Notes: generated from the sequence alone by a model not told the origin. 64,000 nucleotides of DNA from Desulfotignum sp. (GCA_011389555.1 JAABUD010000122.1:29335-93334); one strand, 5' to 3'. Shown: positions 38,413-49,269, counted from the stretch's first letter. Numbers and translations are program-made.

Positions 38413-41400
38413 TCAGAAGGTCACTGTTTTCATAGAAGCGGCCACCGCTTGCAGGCGCCGGGTTTTCCAGTGACTCCCCCCCATTGCCACGGCCAGTTCT
38501 TCCGCCAGATGAACCGGTTCCACCCCGGTCAGCCGGCCCAGACCCTGAACGCAGGACGGACAGTTGGTGAGCATTTTCGCGGGGGCGTTCTGACTGATCC
38601 GGTCTTCCACAAGGGTAAAGGCTTCCTGCTTGCGAATCAGCATGTTATGGCTGATATCGGGCCGGGACAATGCCAGGGTGCCGGCCTGGGAGCAGCAGTG
38701 AGGCACCGGGGTCACGTCGAATCCATGGGTTTTGAGCAATTCAGTTCCCCGGTCTTTCAAAGAATCATGGCAGGGCCCATGGTAAAAACAGGCGCATGCC
38801 GGCGGTTCAGGCGGTGTCCATTGATTCAGGACATATTCACTGACATCGACCACCGGGCTGTCGAAAATCTGGGCCACATCCAGCCGGGTCAGGGATTCCA
38901 TGCAGGTGCCGCAGGACACCACCACCGCATCAAAGGCCAGGTCATTGAACATCTCCCGCAACTGGGTCAGGACAATGATGTTCTTTAACATCAGTTCATC
39001 ATATTTCCGGGTCCGGGCATTGACCCGAAACGGATATCCGCAGCACAGAAACGGCGGCGGCAGGACCACCCGGTGACTGCGGGCCAGCAGGATGTACAGG
39101 GCTGCTTTCGAGATCCGGGAATAGATGCGTTCGCTCCCGCATCCGGGAAAATAAAACACCGTGGAAACCGCGGGTTGTTCCGGTTCCAGAACCAATGCCT
39201 GATTTTTCAATGTCATGGGGACATGGGACCGAAGTGTGGTGAGATCCGGCCAGGGCATTTTCGATTGCAAAAGTTGAAGGGGCCGGACCCGGGAAAACGG
39301 GGAAATGCCGGCAACCGGAGACACCAGTGCGGCCCCGGTCCGCTGAAACACCGTGCCCGCGGTCAGCAGCCACGGCCGGGTCAGCTGGTTGGCCAACGGC
39401 CGCTTGTCCGCCAGATATCCCAGGGTGACCCGGGTGGACACCGGGGTGTGTTTGAACTGCATGGCTTTCAAAATTTCCCGGGACTCGATGGTGATGTTCC
39501 CGGAATCGATATTTACCGGGCATCGGGTCAGACACCGGTGGCAGATGGTGCAGTGATCCGCGATCTCTTCCAGATTCTGCAGGATCTGAAATCCGGTGGA
39601 CCGGGTCCGCTGGGTGATATACAGCAGGGCTTCGATCAAGGCCCCCAGCGCCAGGTTCCGGTTCCGGGGATGAAAAAACATGTTCTTGTCCGGAAAAAAC
39701 ACCGGGCACATGGACTTGCATTTACCGCACCGAACACAATGGGCAATGTTCATGGCCAGGTCGAACAAAGACCCGTGTTTCAGTATCCGGGCCTCCAGTT
39801 TCAGCAGGTTGAACGACGGGGTGAACACCTTGTCCAGAATATCGGGTTCAGACAGTTTTCCCGGATTCATGATCCGGTCCGGATCCACGTGATTGCGGTA
39901 TCCTTCAAACGCCTGAATCGATGACTGGGAAAGATATTTGAATTTGGTGATGCCGATGCCATGTTCGCCGGATACCACGCCCTGAAGATCCATGGCTTTT
40001 TCCATGACCCGGTCCGCCGTCATGGCGGCCCGGACCATCATTTCCCGGTCATTGGACAACACCGGGATGTTCACATGCACATTGCCGTCCCCGGCATGCA
40101 TGTGGGTAGCCACCACAATCAGGCGGGACCGGGCGGTGTCGTAGATGGATGCCAGGTTCTCCAGAATCTGGGAATAGCCCCGCAGGCTTTCGGTGACACG
40201 GGTATAAAAATTTCCGGCATGAATCCCCGCTTCCAGGGCATCCCGGGAGGCAATGGGCAGCTTCTTTTTCGTGGCCCAGGCCAGATCCTTGGCCTGCCCC
40301 ACTTTTTTTTGCAGCCACTGGGGGTCGGCCAGCGGCACGGCCCGGTCCAGGTATGCCACCAGATCGTCGATGATCCGGACCTGGTTGACCGCTTTTTCCT
40401 CCAGGTTGATCTGGTCCACGAATTTGACAAACTGTGCCAGAGAGGTCAGGGGCAGGACGATATCTTCATTGAGCTTGAACGCATTGGTGTGGGCGGCAAT
40501 GGCCCCCAGCCGCTTGCGGTCCTCCCAGAAACGCCGGGCCTCTTCGTCGGTTTCGGCAATGCTAAACCCGGTTTTTTCAAACGGTTCCAGAATGGATATC
40601 AGGGTATTCACCCCCGCATCCAGCCGGGCCATGTCACTGGATACCAGGTCCACCAGCAGCACGGCCTTGAGCCGGTTTCCCAGCGCGGTCTTGGTTTTAT
40701 AGTCAATGGCCTGGATATAGGCTTCGTCAAAATGCTCCAGCGCCATAACAGCCGGATCGTTGTGGTCAAATGTCGTTGAAATGGCGGTGATCACCTGGCC
40801 GGCTTCGGTCATGTCATTGCCGAAAAACTCGATGCAGCAGGTTTTTTTACAGGCGAATTCCGGGTACAGAATAAACCGGGCCGAGGTGATGATGCCGTCA
40901 CACCCCTCTTTCTGAATACCGGGAAGACCGTTGAGATATTTGTTGGTGACATCCTTGCCCAGACCTTTTTTTCGGATCTCTTCCCCGGTCAGTGCAATGG
41001 TCTGGATCTTCTGGCCGGTGTCATCGAAAACCTCGAAAATGACCGGATCGGTAAACAGAATTTTCCGGCCCGGATGGTCTTTCCGGGAAACGGTGTGCAC
41101 GTTGCCGTCCGGCATGACAATCCGATAGGACAGCACATTGTCCAGGGCCGTGCCGTACAGGACCGCGGTTTTGCCTCCGGCATTTTCAGCCAAATTTCCG
41201 CCGATGGTACAGGCCCAGGCAGATGTAGGGTCAGCGGCAAATATCAGCCCCTGTTCCCGGGCCGCGTCCTTGGCATCCTGGGTAATGACCCCGGCCTGCA
41301 CCTCGATGGCGAAACAGGTGCCGTCCCCCACCTCTGTCAATGGTGTGATATCCCCGATGCGGTTGAGTTTCTCCGTGTTGATCATGACACAGTCCCGGGT

Positions 41401-42012
41401 CAGCGGGGTGGCACCGCCGGTCAATCCGGTGCCCCCTCCCCGGGGAATGATCTGCAATCCCAGTTCATGGATTTTTTTTATCAGTTCCGGCACCTGGGAT
41501 TCGCGGTCGGGCCGCAGCACGGCTCTGGGAAGAAACCGCCGCCAGTCCGTGGCATCCGTGGCATGAGCCGTCAACGTAAACGGGTCGAAATAGATGTTGT
41601 CTTTACCGGCCACGGGGCTCAACGCCCGCACCATTTTCCTCTGAAACGCACCCTGGGTGGCAATTTGACGGTCCATGCCACCCAGGACCTGCCGACAGGC
41701 ATCCAGCACCTGGAACACTTCGGAATGCCGGGCCGCTGTTTCAATAATCGCCAGATCTTTTGCAAATTCGGAAAACAGCCGCTTCCGACGGGCCGGACGG
41801 GATACCAGTTCCTGAAAAAGAAACGGATTCCGCCCGATGATGAACAGATCCCCCATGAACCGGTACAGCAGCCGGGCCGACCGGCCGGTCCCTTTTTTGC
41901 GCTCCAGATCCTGTACGGTCTTTAGAATATCCGATCCAAAAAGATGAAGAATGATCTGATCATCAGAGGCAGAGGTGTAATTATAAAGAATTTTTCTTTC
42001 CGGATCACGCAT
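38413..42012 (-). CDS. Large FAD-linked oxidoreductase fused to an Fe-S/CCG (GlcF-like) domain; D-2-hydroxyacid dehydrogenase type
   Basis: FAD_binding_4 motif IIPRGGGTGLTGGATPL, HMHAGDGNVHVNIPV, SGEHGIGITKFKYL, two CxxCxxCxxxCP clusters, two CCG motifs (CCGYPF; HCCSQAG), plus about 150-aa N-terminal extension. Confidence 0.9.
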   Translation of the reverse strand: MRDPERKILYNYTSASDDQIILHLFGSDILKTVQDLERKKGTGRSARLLYRFMGDLFIIGRNPFLFQELVSRPARRKRLFSEFAKDLAIIETAARHSEVFQVLDACRQVLGGMDRQIATQGAFQRKMVRALSPVAGKDNIYFDPFTLTAHATDATDWRRFLPRAVLRPDRESQVPELIKKIHELGLQIIPRGGGTGLTGGATPLTRDCVMINTEKLNRIGDITPLTEVGDGTCFAIEVQAGVITQDAKDAAREQGLIFAADPTSAWACTIGGNLAENAGGKTAVLYGTALDNVLSYRIVMPDGNVHTVSRKDHPGRKILFTDPVIFEVFDDTGQKIQTIALTGEEIRKKGLGKDVTNKYLNGLPGIQKEGCDGIITSARFILYPEFACKKTCCIEFFGNDMTEAGQVITAISTTFDHNDPAVMALEHFDEAYIQAIDYKTKTALGNRLKAVLLVDLVSSDMARLDAGVNTLISILEPFEKTGFSIAETDEEARRFWEDRKRLGAIAAHTNAFKLNEDIVLPLTSLAQFVKFVDQINLEEKAVNQVRIIDDLVAYLDRAVPLADPQWLQKKVGQAKDLAWATKKKLPIASRDALEAGIHAGNFYTRVTESLRGYSQILENLASIYDTARSRLIVVATHMHAGDGNVHVNIPVLSNDREMMVRAAMTADRVMEKAMDLQGVVSGEHGIGITKFKYLSQSSIQAFEGYRNHVDPDRIMNPGKLSEPDILDKVFTPSFNLLKLEARILKHGSLFDLAMNIAHCVRCGKCKSMCPVFFPDKNMFFHPRNRNLALGALIEALLYITQRTRSTGFQILQNLEEIADHCTICHRCLTRCPVNIDSGNITIESREILKAMQFKHTPVSTRVTLGYLADKRPLANQLTRPWLLTAGTVFQRTGAALVSPVAGISPFSRVRPLQLLQSKMPWPDLTTLRSHVPMTLKNQALVLEPEQPAVSTVFYFPGCGSERIYSRISKAALYILLARSHRVVLPPPFLCCGYPFRVNARTRKYDELMLKNIIVLTQLREMFNDLAFDAVVVSCGTCMESLTRLDVAQIFDSPVVDVSEYVLNQWTPPEPPACACFYHGPCHDSLKDRGTELLKTHGFDVTPVPHCCSQAGTLALSRPDISHNMLIRKQEAFTLVEDRISQNAPAKMLTNCPSCVQGLGRLTGVEPVHLAEELAVAMGGSHWKTRRLQAVAASMKTVTF

Positions 42013-42014
42013 GT

Positions 42015-43598
42015 CTAAAGTTCAAAGGTTCTCATGCTCACCACCAGGGGCAGTGCTTCAATTTCTTCAATCACCTCCGCCGGAACCGGGATATCGGTCT
42101 TCAGAAAAATGATGTTGCGCTGGCCATCCTCTTCCCGGCCCACCATCATGCGGGAGATGTTGATATCGTGTTTGCCCAGGGTATTGCCGATGGACCCGAT
42201 GGAACCGGGCTTGTCCACATTGTGGATCAGCCCCAGGTGACCTTCGGGAATCACTTCCAGCCGGAATTTGTTGATGCGCACGATGCGGGCCGCATCTTTA
42301 CCGAAAATGGTGCCGGTCACCACATCGGTACCGGTATCGGTCACCACGGTCATCCGGATCAGGTTGATGAAATTGCCCGAATCCTGGGCCGTGGATTCGG
42401 AAATTTTGATCCCTTTTTCATTGGCCATGGAGATGGCGTTCACGGAATTGACTTCATAGGGGATGAATTCATTGAGCAGTCCCTTGATGGCCGCGATGGT
42501 GACCGGTTTGATATCCAGGTCCGGAAACTTGCCGATATACTCGATCTGCACCTCCCGAATACCGCCTGAAATGAGCTGGGCCTGTGTCTTGCCCATTTTT
42601 TCCGCCAGATACAGAAACGGTTTGAGCTGGCGCAGCACCTCGCCGGTGACCGAGGGCACGTTCACGGCATTGATCACCGTGTCCAGCAGCAGATAAGCGA
42701 TGATCTGGTTGGCGGCGGCCACCGCCACATGGGTCTGGGCCTCTTTGGTGGAGGCCCCCAGGTGCGGGGTGGCCACCACCGGGTCCAGCCCCAGCAAAGG
42801 CAGATCTTCAGGAGGTTCCGTGGAAAACACGTCCAGGGCTGCGCCCGCCACTTTTCCGGACACAATGGCATCATACAGGGCCGATTCATTGATGATCCCG
42901 CCCCGGGCACAGTTGATCACATACACCCCGTCCTTCATTTTTTCAAACGCCTCGGTATCCAGCAGGTCGATGGTGGCCTCCATCTTTGGGACATGCAAAG
43001 TGATATAGTCGGCCTGGCTGTAAAGGCTGTCCAGGTCCACATACTCGAATCCCTGTTTTTCGATATGTTCTCTGGAAATATTGGGATCAAACACAATGAC
43101 CTGCATTCTCAACCCCTTGGCCAGGGTGGCCACAATGGAACCGATATTGCCGAACCCGATGACACCTAAGGTCTTGTTGAAGATTTCCCGGCCCTGGAGC
43201 CGCTTTTTCTCCCATTTCCCCGCCTTCATGGAGGCTGTGGCCCGGGGGATGTTCCGGGTCAGAGACATCATCATGGCAATGGCATGCTCGGCCGTGGTCA
43301 CGGTGTTGCCGCCCGGCGTGTTCATGACTGCCACGCCTTTGCGGGTGGCCTCGTCGATGTCCACATTGTCCAGGCCGATGCCGGCCCGGGCAACCACCTT
43401 GAGGTTGACCGCCGCATCCAGAAGCGCCTTGTCCACCTTTGTGGCGCTCCGGATGGCCAAAGCGTCATAAGACCCGATGATACCTCTGAGTTCCTCAGGG
43501 GACAACCCGGTGTTCACGTCCACATCGATCCCTTCCTGGTTTCTGAAAATATCGATACCCGCCTCATCCATTTTATCGCTGACCAGCACTTTCATCAT
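42015..43598 (-). CDS. serA: D-3-phosphoglycerate dehydrogenase (with ACT domain)
   Basis: LKVVARAGIGLDNVDIDEATRKGVAVMNTPGGNTVTTAEHAIAMM, LGVIGFGNIGSIVATLAKGL, C-terminal ACT-like domain. Confidence 0.97.
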   Translation of the reverse strand: MMKVLVSDKMDEAGIDIFRNQEGIDVDVNTGLSPEELRGIIGSYDALAIRSATKVDKALLDAAVNLKVVARAGIGLDNVDIDEATRKGVAVMNTPGGNTVTTAEHAIAMMMSLTRNIPRATASMKAGKWEKKRLQGREIFNKTLGVIGFGNIGSIVATLAKGLRMQVIVFDPNISREHIEKQGFEYVDLDSLYSQADYITLHVPKMEATIDLLDTEAFEKMKDGVYVINCARGGIINESALYDAIVSGKVAGAALDVFSTEPPEDLPLLGLDPVVATPHLGASTKEAQTHVAVAAANQIIAYLLLDTVINAVNVPSVTGEVLRQLKPFLYLAEKMGKTQAQLISGGIREVQIEYIGKFPDLDIKPVTIAAIKGLLNEFIPYEVNSVNAISMANEKGIKISESTAQDSGNFINLIRMTVVTDTGTDVVTGTIFGKDAARIVRINKFRLEVIPEGHLGLIHNVDKPGSIGSIGNTLGKHDINISRMMVGREEDGQRNIIFLKTDIPVPAEVIEEIEALPLVVSMRTFEL

Positions 43599-44683
43599 TT
43601 GTTCTCCTTTTCAAAAGAGATCATGAAATCTCTGAGGGCCTGGATCCCCTCCCGGGTGGCGGCGTTGTAGATGGAAGCCCGGCATCCGCCCACAGACCGG
43701 TGACCCTTGAGCCCGCCCAGGTTCTGTTTCAGGGCATCGGCCACAAACTGTTTTTCCAGATCCTCGGAGGGCAGCCGGAACGTCACGTTCATCAGGGACC
43801 GGGAGTCTTTGTGGGCCGTGCCCCGGTAAAAGCCGGAGCCATCGATCACATCGTACAGCATGGCTGCTTTTTCCTCATTGGATGCCGCCATGACGTCCAG
43901 GGAGCCGAACTGCTCCTGGATCCATTTGAACACCAGACCGATGGTATAGATCCCGAAACAGGGGGGGGTGTTGTACATGGAGTTTTTGGCCGCATAGGTG
44001 CTGTATGTGAGCATGGAGGGCAGATCCGTGTTGGCGGATTCCAGAAAATCCTTTTTAATGATCACCAGGCAGGTGCCGGACGGGCCCAGATTTTTCTGGG
44101 CACCGGCGTAAATCAGGCCGAATTTTTCCATGGGCAAAGGCCGGGAAAAAATATCGGAAGACATGTCCGCCACCAGGGGGATGCCGCCGGTTTCGGGAAA
44201 CTGTGCAAACTGGGTGCCTTTGATGGTGTTGTTGGAGGTAAGATGCACATACCGGGCGTCCGGGGTGCAGGGTATGGTTTCAGGAATACAGGAAAAATTC
44301 TCGTCTTCGGAAGAGGCGGTCACCTGGATGGTTTTTCCCAGAATCTGTGCTTCCTTGATGGCTTTGGTGGACCAGGTGCCGGTGTTGACGTAATCCGCGG
44401 TCTGGCCCTGTCCCAGAAAATTCATGGGAATCATGGCAAACTGCAGGGAGGCCCCGCCCTGAATGAACAGCACATGCCAGGTATCATCCAGGTTCAACAG
44501 CTGCCTGGCCCGGTCGATGACGTCATTGATCACTTCGTCAAACTGGGCGGACCGGTGGCTGATCTCGGTGATGGACATGCCGGAGTGATTGAAATTCAGA
44601 AACGAGGTCTGGATCTTTTCTAAGACCGGCAGGGGCAATGCTGCCGGTCCGGCGTTAAAGTTGTGAATACGCTGTGCTGTCAT
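43595..44683 (-). CDS. serC: Phosphoserine aminotransferase
   Basis: IHNFNAGPAALPLPVLEKIQ, HVLFIQGGASLQFAMIPMNFL, YAGAQKNLGPSGTCLVII. Confidence 0.97.
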   Translation of the reverse strand: MTAQRIHNFNAGPAALPLPVLEKIQTSFLNFNHSGMSITEISHRSAQFDEVINDVIDRARQLLNLDDTWHVLFIQGGASLQFAMIPMNFLGQGQTADYVNTGTWSTKAIKEAQILGKTIQVTASSEDENFSCIPETIPCTPDARYVHLTSNNTIKGTQFAQFPETGGIPLVADMSSDIFSRPLPMEKFGLIYAGAQKNLGPSGTCLVIIKKDFLESANTDLPSMLTYSTYAAKNSMYNTPPCFGIYTIGLVFKWIQEQFGSLDVMAASNEEKAAMLYDVIDGSGFYRGTAHKDSRSLMNVTFRLPSEDLEKQFVADALKQNLGGLKGHRSVGGCRASIYNAATREGIQALRDFMISFEKENK

Positions 44684-44719
44684 GGGGCACTCCTTTCAAT
44701 CGATAAAATAATATATTAC

Positions 44720-46327
44720 TCATATGTTGTGCTCGCGTGTCTTGTGGAACTGGATATCGGGCCATTCTTCCATGACAAATCCCAGCTGATATTCGCTGGT
44801 GGTCATGAAGGTCAGGCACCCTTCCGCATCCAGGGCCAGACTGGATTCATTCTTCTGTCTGAACCGCTTCAGAATGCTGTCATCTTCACAGGTGACCCAC
44901 CTTGCCACGGACAGGTCAATGGGCTCATACCCGGCATGGACATTGTATTCCGCCTTGAGCCGTGCCATGGTCACATCAAACTGCAACACCCCCACAGCCC
45001 CGATCACGTGCATGTTTCCCAGCAGCGGCCGGAACACCTGGATGGTACCCTCTTCCGCCAGCTGGGTCAATCCCTTGTTCAGGGACTTGGTCTTGAGGGG
45101 ATCCTTGAGCAGGACCCGCCGGAAATGCTCGGGCGCAAAACTGGGGATTCCTAAAAATTTCAGCGGCTCCTTGGTGGTAAAGGTGTCCCCGATTTTGATG
45201 GTGCCGTGGTTGTGGATCCCGATGATGTCCCCGGGATAGGCCTCTTCCACATGGCTGCGTTCCCGGGCCATGAAAATGGTGGCATTGGACAGCCGGATCT
45301 CCTTGCCGAGGCGGTGATGCTTGACCTTCATACCTTTGATGAACTTGCCGGAACAGACGCGGAAAAACGCGATCCGGTCCCGATGCTCCGGGTCCATGTT
45401 GGCCTGGATTTTGAACGCAAATCCGGAGAAATCAGGCTCAAAGGGACTGATATCCCGGGTGGACGAGGGTCTCACCCCGGGAGGCGGCGCAATCTGGACA
45501 AACGCATCCAGCATCTCCCTGACCCCGAAATTGTTGATGGCAGACCCGAAAAACACCGGGGTCTGGGTGCCGGTCAGGTACAGCGCCATATTGAAAGGGT
45601 CGGCCGCCCCTTTGATCAATTCCACATCCTCTCTGAGCTGATCGGCAGCTGATTCGGAAATCAGTCCGTCCAGCCGGGGGTCGGACAGATCCTGAATCAC
45701 AATCCCGTCATCATCTCTGGGCGTGTATCCGGATGTGAACAGTCCCAGTTCTTTTTTGTCAAAATTATACACCCCCTTGAACCGCTTGCCCATGCCGATG
45801 GGCCAGGTCAGGGGCACGCATTCGATCTGGAGCTTGTCTTCGATATCCTCGAAGATATCCAGCGGCTCCAGCCCTTCTCTGTCCAGTTTGTTGATAAACG
45901 TGAGGATGGGGGTGTTGCGCATGCGGCACACCTCCATGAGTTTTTCGGTCTGGGGCTCCACGCCTTTGGCATTGTCGATGATCATGACCGCGCAGTCCAC
46001 AGCCGTGAGCACCCGGTAGGTGTCTTCTGAAAAATCCTTATGCCCCGGCGTGTCCAGCAGGTTGATCTCATACCCTTTGTATTCAAACTTCATGACAGAA
46101 GAAGACACGGAAATGCCGCGTTCCTGTTCAATGGAAAGAAAATCGGACAGGGCGGCCCGATCTGTTTTTTTGGATTTCACCGCACCGGCCTGAGTGATGG
46201 CCCCGCCGAACAGCAGCAGTTTTTCGGTCAAAGTGGTTTTCCCGGCATCCGGGTGGGAGATGATGGCAAAGGTCCGGCGTTTCTTTATTTCCCGAACCCT
46301 TGCCCTGTCTATGGTGTCTGATTCCAT
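44720..46327 (-). CDS. prfC: Peptide chain release factor 3
   Basis: [70 protein letters not shown]. Confidence 0.97.
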   Translation of the reverse strand: MESDTIDRARVREIKKRRTFAIISHPDAGKTTLTEKLLLFGGAITQAGAVKSKKTDRAALSDFLSIEQERGISVSSSVMKFEYKGYEINLLDTPGHKDFSEDTYRVLTAVDCAVMIIDNAKGVEPQTEKLMEVCRMRNTPILTFINKLDREGLEPLDIFEDIEDKLQIECVPLTWPIGMGKRFKGVYNFDKKELGLFTSGYTPRDDDGIVIQDLSDPRLDGLISESAADQLREDVELIKGAADPFNMALYLTGTQTPVFFGSAINNFGVREMLDAFVQIAPPPGVRPSSTRDISPFEPDFSGFAFKIQANMDPEHRDRIAFFRVCSGKFIKGMKVKHHRLGKEIRLSNATIFMARERSHVEEAYPGDIIGIHNHGTIKIGDTFTTKEPLKFLGIPSFAPEHFRRVLLKDPLKTKSLNKGLTQLAEEGTIQVFRPLLGNMHVIGAVGVLQFDVTMARLKAEYNVHAGYEPIDLSVARWVTCEDDSILKRFRQKNESSLALDAEGCLTFMTTSEYQLGFVMEEWPDIQFHKTREHNI

Positions 46328-46483
46328 TCACTGACATCCTTGGTTGTCAAATGTTTTTCTGTGTTTCAAAACGGTGGAACCGTCATCAAACCTGCCGGCG
46401 ATGCCTCTTTTGCTCCGACGTTTCTCACCGGTTGCATGTATCACATGCTTTTATCATTTTCCATGGCATCCGGCAATTTATTC

Positions 46484-46521
46484 TTGAAACAAAACAGGCC
46501 ATGGGACCCCCCATGGCCTGT
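46484..46521 (-). terminator. Strong rho-independent terminator at the 3' end of the minus-strand exopolysaccharide cluster
   Basis: Perfect 12-bp stem; minus-strand reading ACAGGCCATGGG-GGGT-CCCATGGCCTGT followed by TTTGTTTC. Confidence 0.85.
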
Positions 46522-46554
46522 GACTGAAAACATCAAAATACCGCCCCCCTCCCC

Positions 46555-46965
46555 TCACCCCTTTGTTTTACCGCGGATTCTGAAAAACAACACCATTCCC
46601 CCGACCATACCGGCGGCATTCAATCCGATATCGGACAAACTGCCATACCGGCCCGGCACATACATCTGAAGCATTTCGACAAGAACACCCACCGACATGG
46701 CAATCAAGGCCGAAACCACGGCATTGGCCGGCCGGGAAAACCGGATGCACTCAAAAAAATGAAGCGATACCAGGGTCAGCACCCCATACATGGGAACATG
46801 CATCAGGTTTGTGATCACAGACCTTATTTGTTCCCAAACTGTTTTTTCCTGCTCCGGTATGTCCACCATGGGCATCAAAGAACCCACCAGGATCAGGATC
46901 ATTACCGCTGTGAACAATAACGACAGCCATTGTTTTTTTCTGCAATGTGTGGTCATGTTCATCAA
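46555..46965 (-). CDS. VanZ-like membrane protein
   Basis: Four TMs, LVGSLMPM near the N-terminus, MSVGVLVEMLQMYVPGRYGSLSDIGLNAAGMVGG. Confidence 0.8.
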   Translation of the reverse strand: MMNMTTHCRKKQWLSLLFTAVMILILVGSLMPMVDIPEQEKTVWEQIRSVITNLMHVPMYGVLTLVSLHFFECIRFSRPANAVVSALIAMSVGVLVEMLQMYVPGRYGSLSDIGLNAAGMVGGMVLFFRIRGKTKG

Positions 46966-48054
46966 TCAAACCACCAGCGATTCGATGATATCCGCCACAC
47001 GCCCGGCGGTGTTGCCGTCCCACAGCTCCGGAATACTTCCCGAAGAACGGGTGTCATCCAAAACTGCGGCAACGTGATCAAGAAGCGTGGCAGGCGCACA
47101 CAACCGATTGGTGCCGATGGTAGTAGTGACCGGCCTTTCCGTGTTGGGCCGCAGGGTCAGGCAGGGAATGCCTAAATAGGTGGTCTCTTCCTGGACCCCC
47201 CCGGAATCGGTAATCAACAGCCTGGCGTTGAATACCAGGTTCATGAAATGGATGTATCCCAGCGGATCACTCAGAAAAATTTGATTGTTTTCATTCAAAA
47301 TATGACCCAGCCTGAATTTTTCCAGGTTGGCGCGGGTTCTGGGATGAATGGGGAATATCAGGGGCAGCTTTCGGGATATCTTTGCCAGTTCCAGACACAA
47401 CCGTTCCAGGCTGTCGGGATCATCCACATTGGACGGCCGGTGAAGCGTCACCAGACCATATTGTTTTTTCCGGCAGCCATGCTCCAGAAACACGGATTTT
47501 GCTTCGATAACCGGCCTGGCCATTTCCAGAGAATCGATCATGATGTTACCCACCAGGGTAATTTTTTCTCTGGCAACGCCCTCTTTTTCCAGGTTTTCAT
47601 TTCCGTCCACCGACGGAGTCCACAGGTAGTCGGCAATGGCATCCGTGACAATCCGGTTGATCTCTTCCGGCATGGTCCGGTCTCCGGAACGAAGGCCGGC
47701 TTCCAGATGGGCCGTTTTGATACCCAGTTTCACCGCAGCCAGGGTGGCGGCCACAGTTGAATTCACATCCCCGACCACCACCACCAGGTCCGGCCGGGTA
47801 TCCATGAGTACTTTTTCATAGGCAATCATCACATTGCCGGTCTGCTGGGCATGGGTCCCGCTGCCCACCCCGAGATGGATATGCGGGGCCGGCAGCTTGA
47901 AATCCCTGAAAAAGATATCCGACATGTTCAGGTCATAATGCTGGCCGGTATGGACAATGACCGGCTCCATATTTTTTCTGGAGGCCAGCTCATGATACAG
48001 GGGGGCGATTTTCATGAAATTGGGTCTGGCAGCGGCTATCAAATGTATTTTCAT
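46966..48054 (-). CDS. wecB: UDP-N-acetylglucosamine 2-epimerase (non-hydrolysing)
   Basis: ARPNFMKIAPLYHEL, VIVHTGQHYDLNMSDIFF, HLEAGLRSGDRTMPEEINR, ITDSGGVQEETTYLGIPCLTLRPNTERPVT. Confidence 0.95.
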   Translation of the reverse strand: MKIHLIAAARPNFMKIAPLYHELASRKNMEPVIVHTGQHYDLNMSDIFFRDFKLPAPHIHLGVGSGTHAQQTGNVMIAYEKVLMDTRPDLVVVVGDVNSTVAATLAAVKLGIKTAHLEAGLRSGDRTMPEEINRIVTDAIADYLWTPSVDGNENLEKEGVAREKITLVGNIMIDSLEMARPVIEAKSVFLEHGCRKKQYGLVTLHRPSNVDDPDSLERLCLELAKISRKLPLIFPIHPRTRANLEKFRLGHILNENNQIFLSDPLGYIHFMNLVFNARLLITDSGGVQEETTYLGIPCLTLRPNTERPVTTTIGTNRLCAPATLLDHVAAVLDDTRSSGSIPELWDGNTAGRVADIIESLVV

Positions 48055-48134
48055 ATTTTTTTCTCAAGATTGGGTTGATGTTTATAATGTTGCAGATCCT
48101 ATAAGAATGATGGCAGGGTAACTGTTCAAATCGC

Positions 48135-48148
48135 CAGTGCCGGCACTG
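48135..48148. repeat. 14-bp perfect palindrome CAGTGCCGGCACTG in the wecB / EEP-protein intergenic region
   Basis: Read directly from sequence. Confidence 0.4.
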
Positions 48149-48209
48149 AATCTTTGGCCGAAGCCTCTACCGCCATGGTAACGGCATAGACATCATTCAA
48201 GCGCGGCTT

Positions 48210-49229
48210 TCAGTAGACAAATTCCACCACCACGGGCAGGTGATCAGATCCGAAATCCGGCCCCAGCCATGTCCGGACAGGGCGAATACCGGGTGTGGAA
48301 AGTATATGATCGATCCGCGACTGGTAGCTGAAAATGTTGATCCTGGTTTTTTTGGTGTAGCCGAACCCCAGGCCGGTTTCCGTAAACGCGTTCTGGTAAC
48401 CACTCCAGTATTTGCGGTAAATGGGGCTGTCAGTCGTCAGATTGAAATCCCCGGCCAGAATTTTTTCATCGCCGAATCCTTTGATCCATTTGAATAAATT
48501 CTCCGATTCAGCCCATCTGAAATCGATGCCCTCCTGGGCCGTGTCAACATAATCGAAATTAAAGATCCGGACCGGGTCCAGCACACCGGCAAGGGACCGC
48601 CTCGGGGTCAGCAGGTCCACACTGCAAAACCCGATGATGCCTCCCGGGGTTTTGATGGTGCAGTACAGGCCGCTGGTTTCTGGTACCCTGGGCAGGACAT
48701 AGGAATCATTAATCGGATAGCGGGAAACAACCATTGAATAGACAGAGCGTTTTGTATACCACGGGGATGGCACCTCCAGCCATCTGGGGGAAGCACATTC
48801 CTGAATCGCCACGATATCCGGCTGGACTGCGTCCAGAAGTGCTGCAAATTCCTCCTTGTTGACCTCCCAACGCTGCACATTATAGGTCACCACCCGCAGT
48901 GTAAAAGCGGTGTCCGGAATATTTTTTTTGGGAAAGGCAACATTGAATCCCATAACCGGCCAGATGATGATCCCTGCAATCAATCCCAGGGGAATAAGAT
49001 ATCTACGTTCCCATAAAACAGAAACCGGCAGAAAAAAACACATCGGCAGCAGATATATCCACCGGGGCCCATACAGCAGCACCGTGGCAAACCACCACAC
49101 ATCACCACAGAAACGCAATAGGGCCCAAATGCACAAAACCCCTGCGCCATAAAGGTATACCCCGAGCGAAAAAACCCTTTGAAAAAAAAGGAGCATGCCT
49201 CTGGAACGTGCTGTGTTTGCAGAATTCAC
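48210..49229 (-). CDS. Endonuclease/exonuclease/phosphatase-family protein with N-terminal membrane segments
   Basis: TM segments then VVTYNVQRWEVNKEEFAALLDAVQPDIVAIQE ... KILAGDFNLTTDSPIYRKY ... RIDHILSTPGI ... GSDHLPVVVEF. Confidence 0.87.
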   Translation of the reverse strand: MNSANTARSRGMLLFFQRVFSLGVYLYGAGVLCIWALLRFCGDVWWFATVLLYGPRWIYLLPMCFFLPVSVLWERRYLIPLGLIAGIIIWPVMGFNVAFPKKNIPDTAFTLRVVTYNVQRWEVNKEEFAALLDAVQPDIVAIQECASPRWLEVPSPWYTKRSVYSMVVSRYPINDSYVLPRVPETSGLYCTIKTPGGIIGFCSVDLLTPRRSLAGVLDPVRIFNFDYVDTAQEGIDFRWAESENLFKWIKGFGDEKILAGDFNLTTDSPIYRKYWSGYQNAFTETGLGFGYTKKTRINIFSYQSRIDHILSTPGIRPVRTWLGPDFGSDHLPVVVEFVY

Positions 49230-49269
49230 TGGGCAGGCCGGGTCATATGATCGTACAGTTTCTGTTTAT

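Noticed and set aside
39073-41925. Several 270-280-aa plus-strand ORFs
   Set aside because: All antisense to the FAD/Fe-S oxidoreductase; Gly/His/Gln-rich shadow translations.
43700-44623. 307-aa plus-strand ORF
   Set aside because: Antisense to serC; no recognisable motif.
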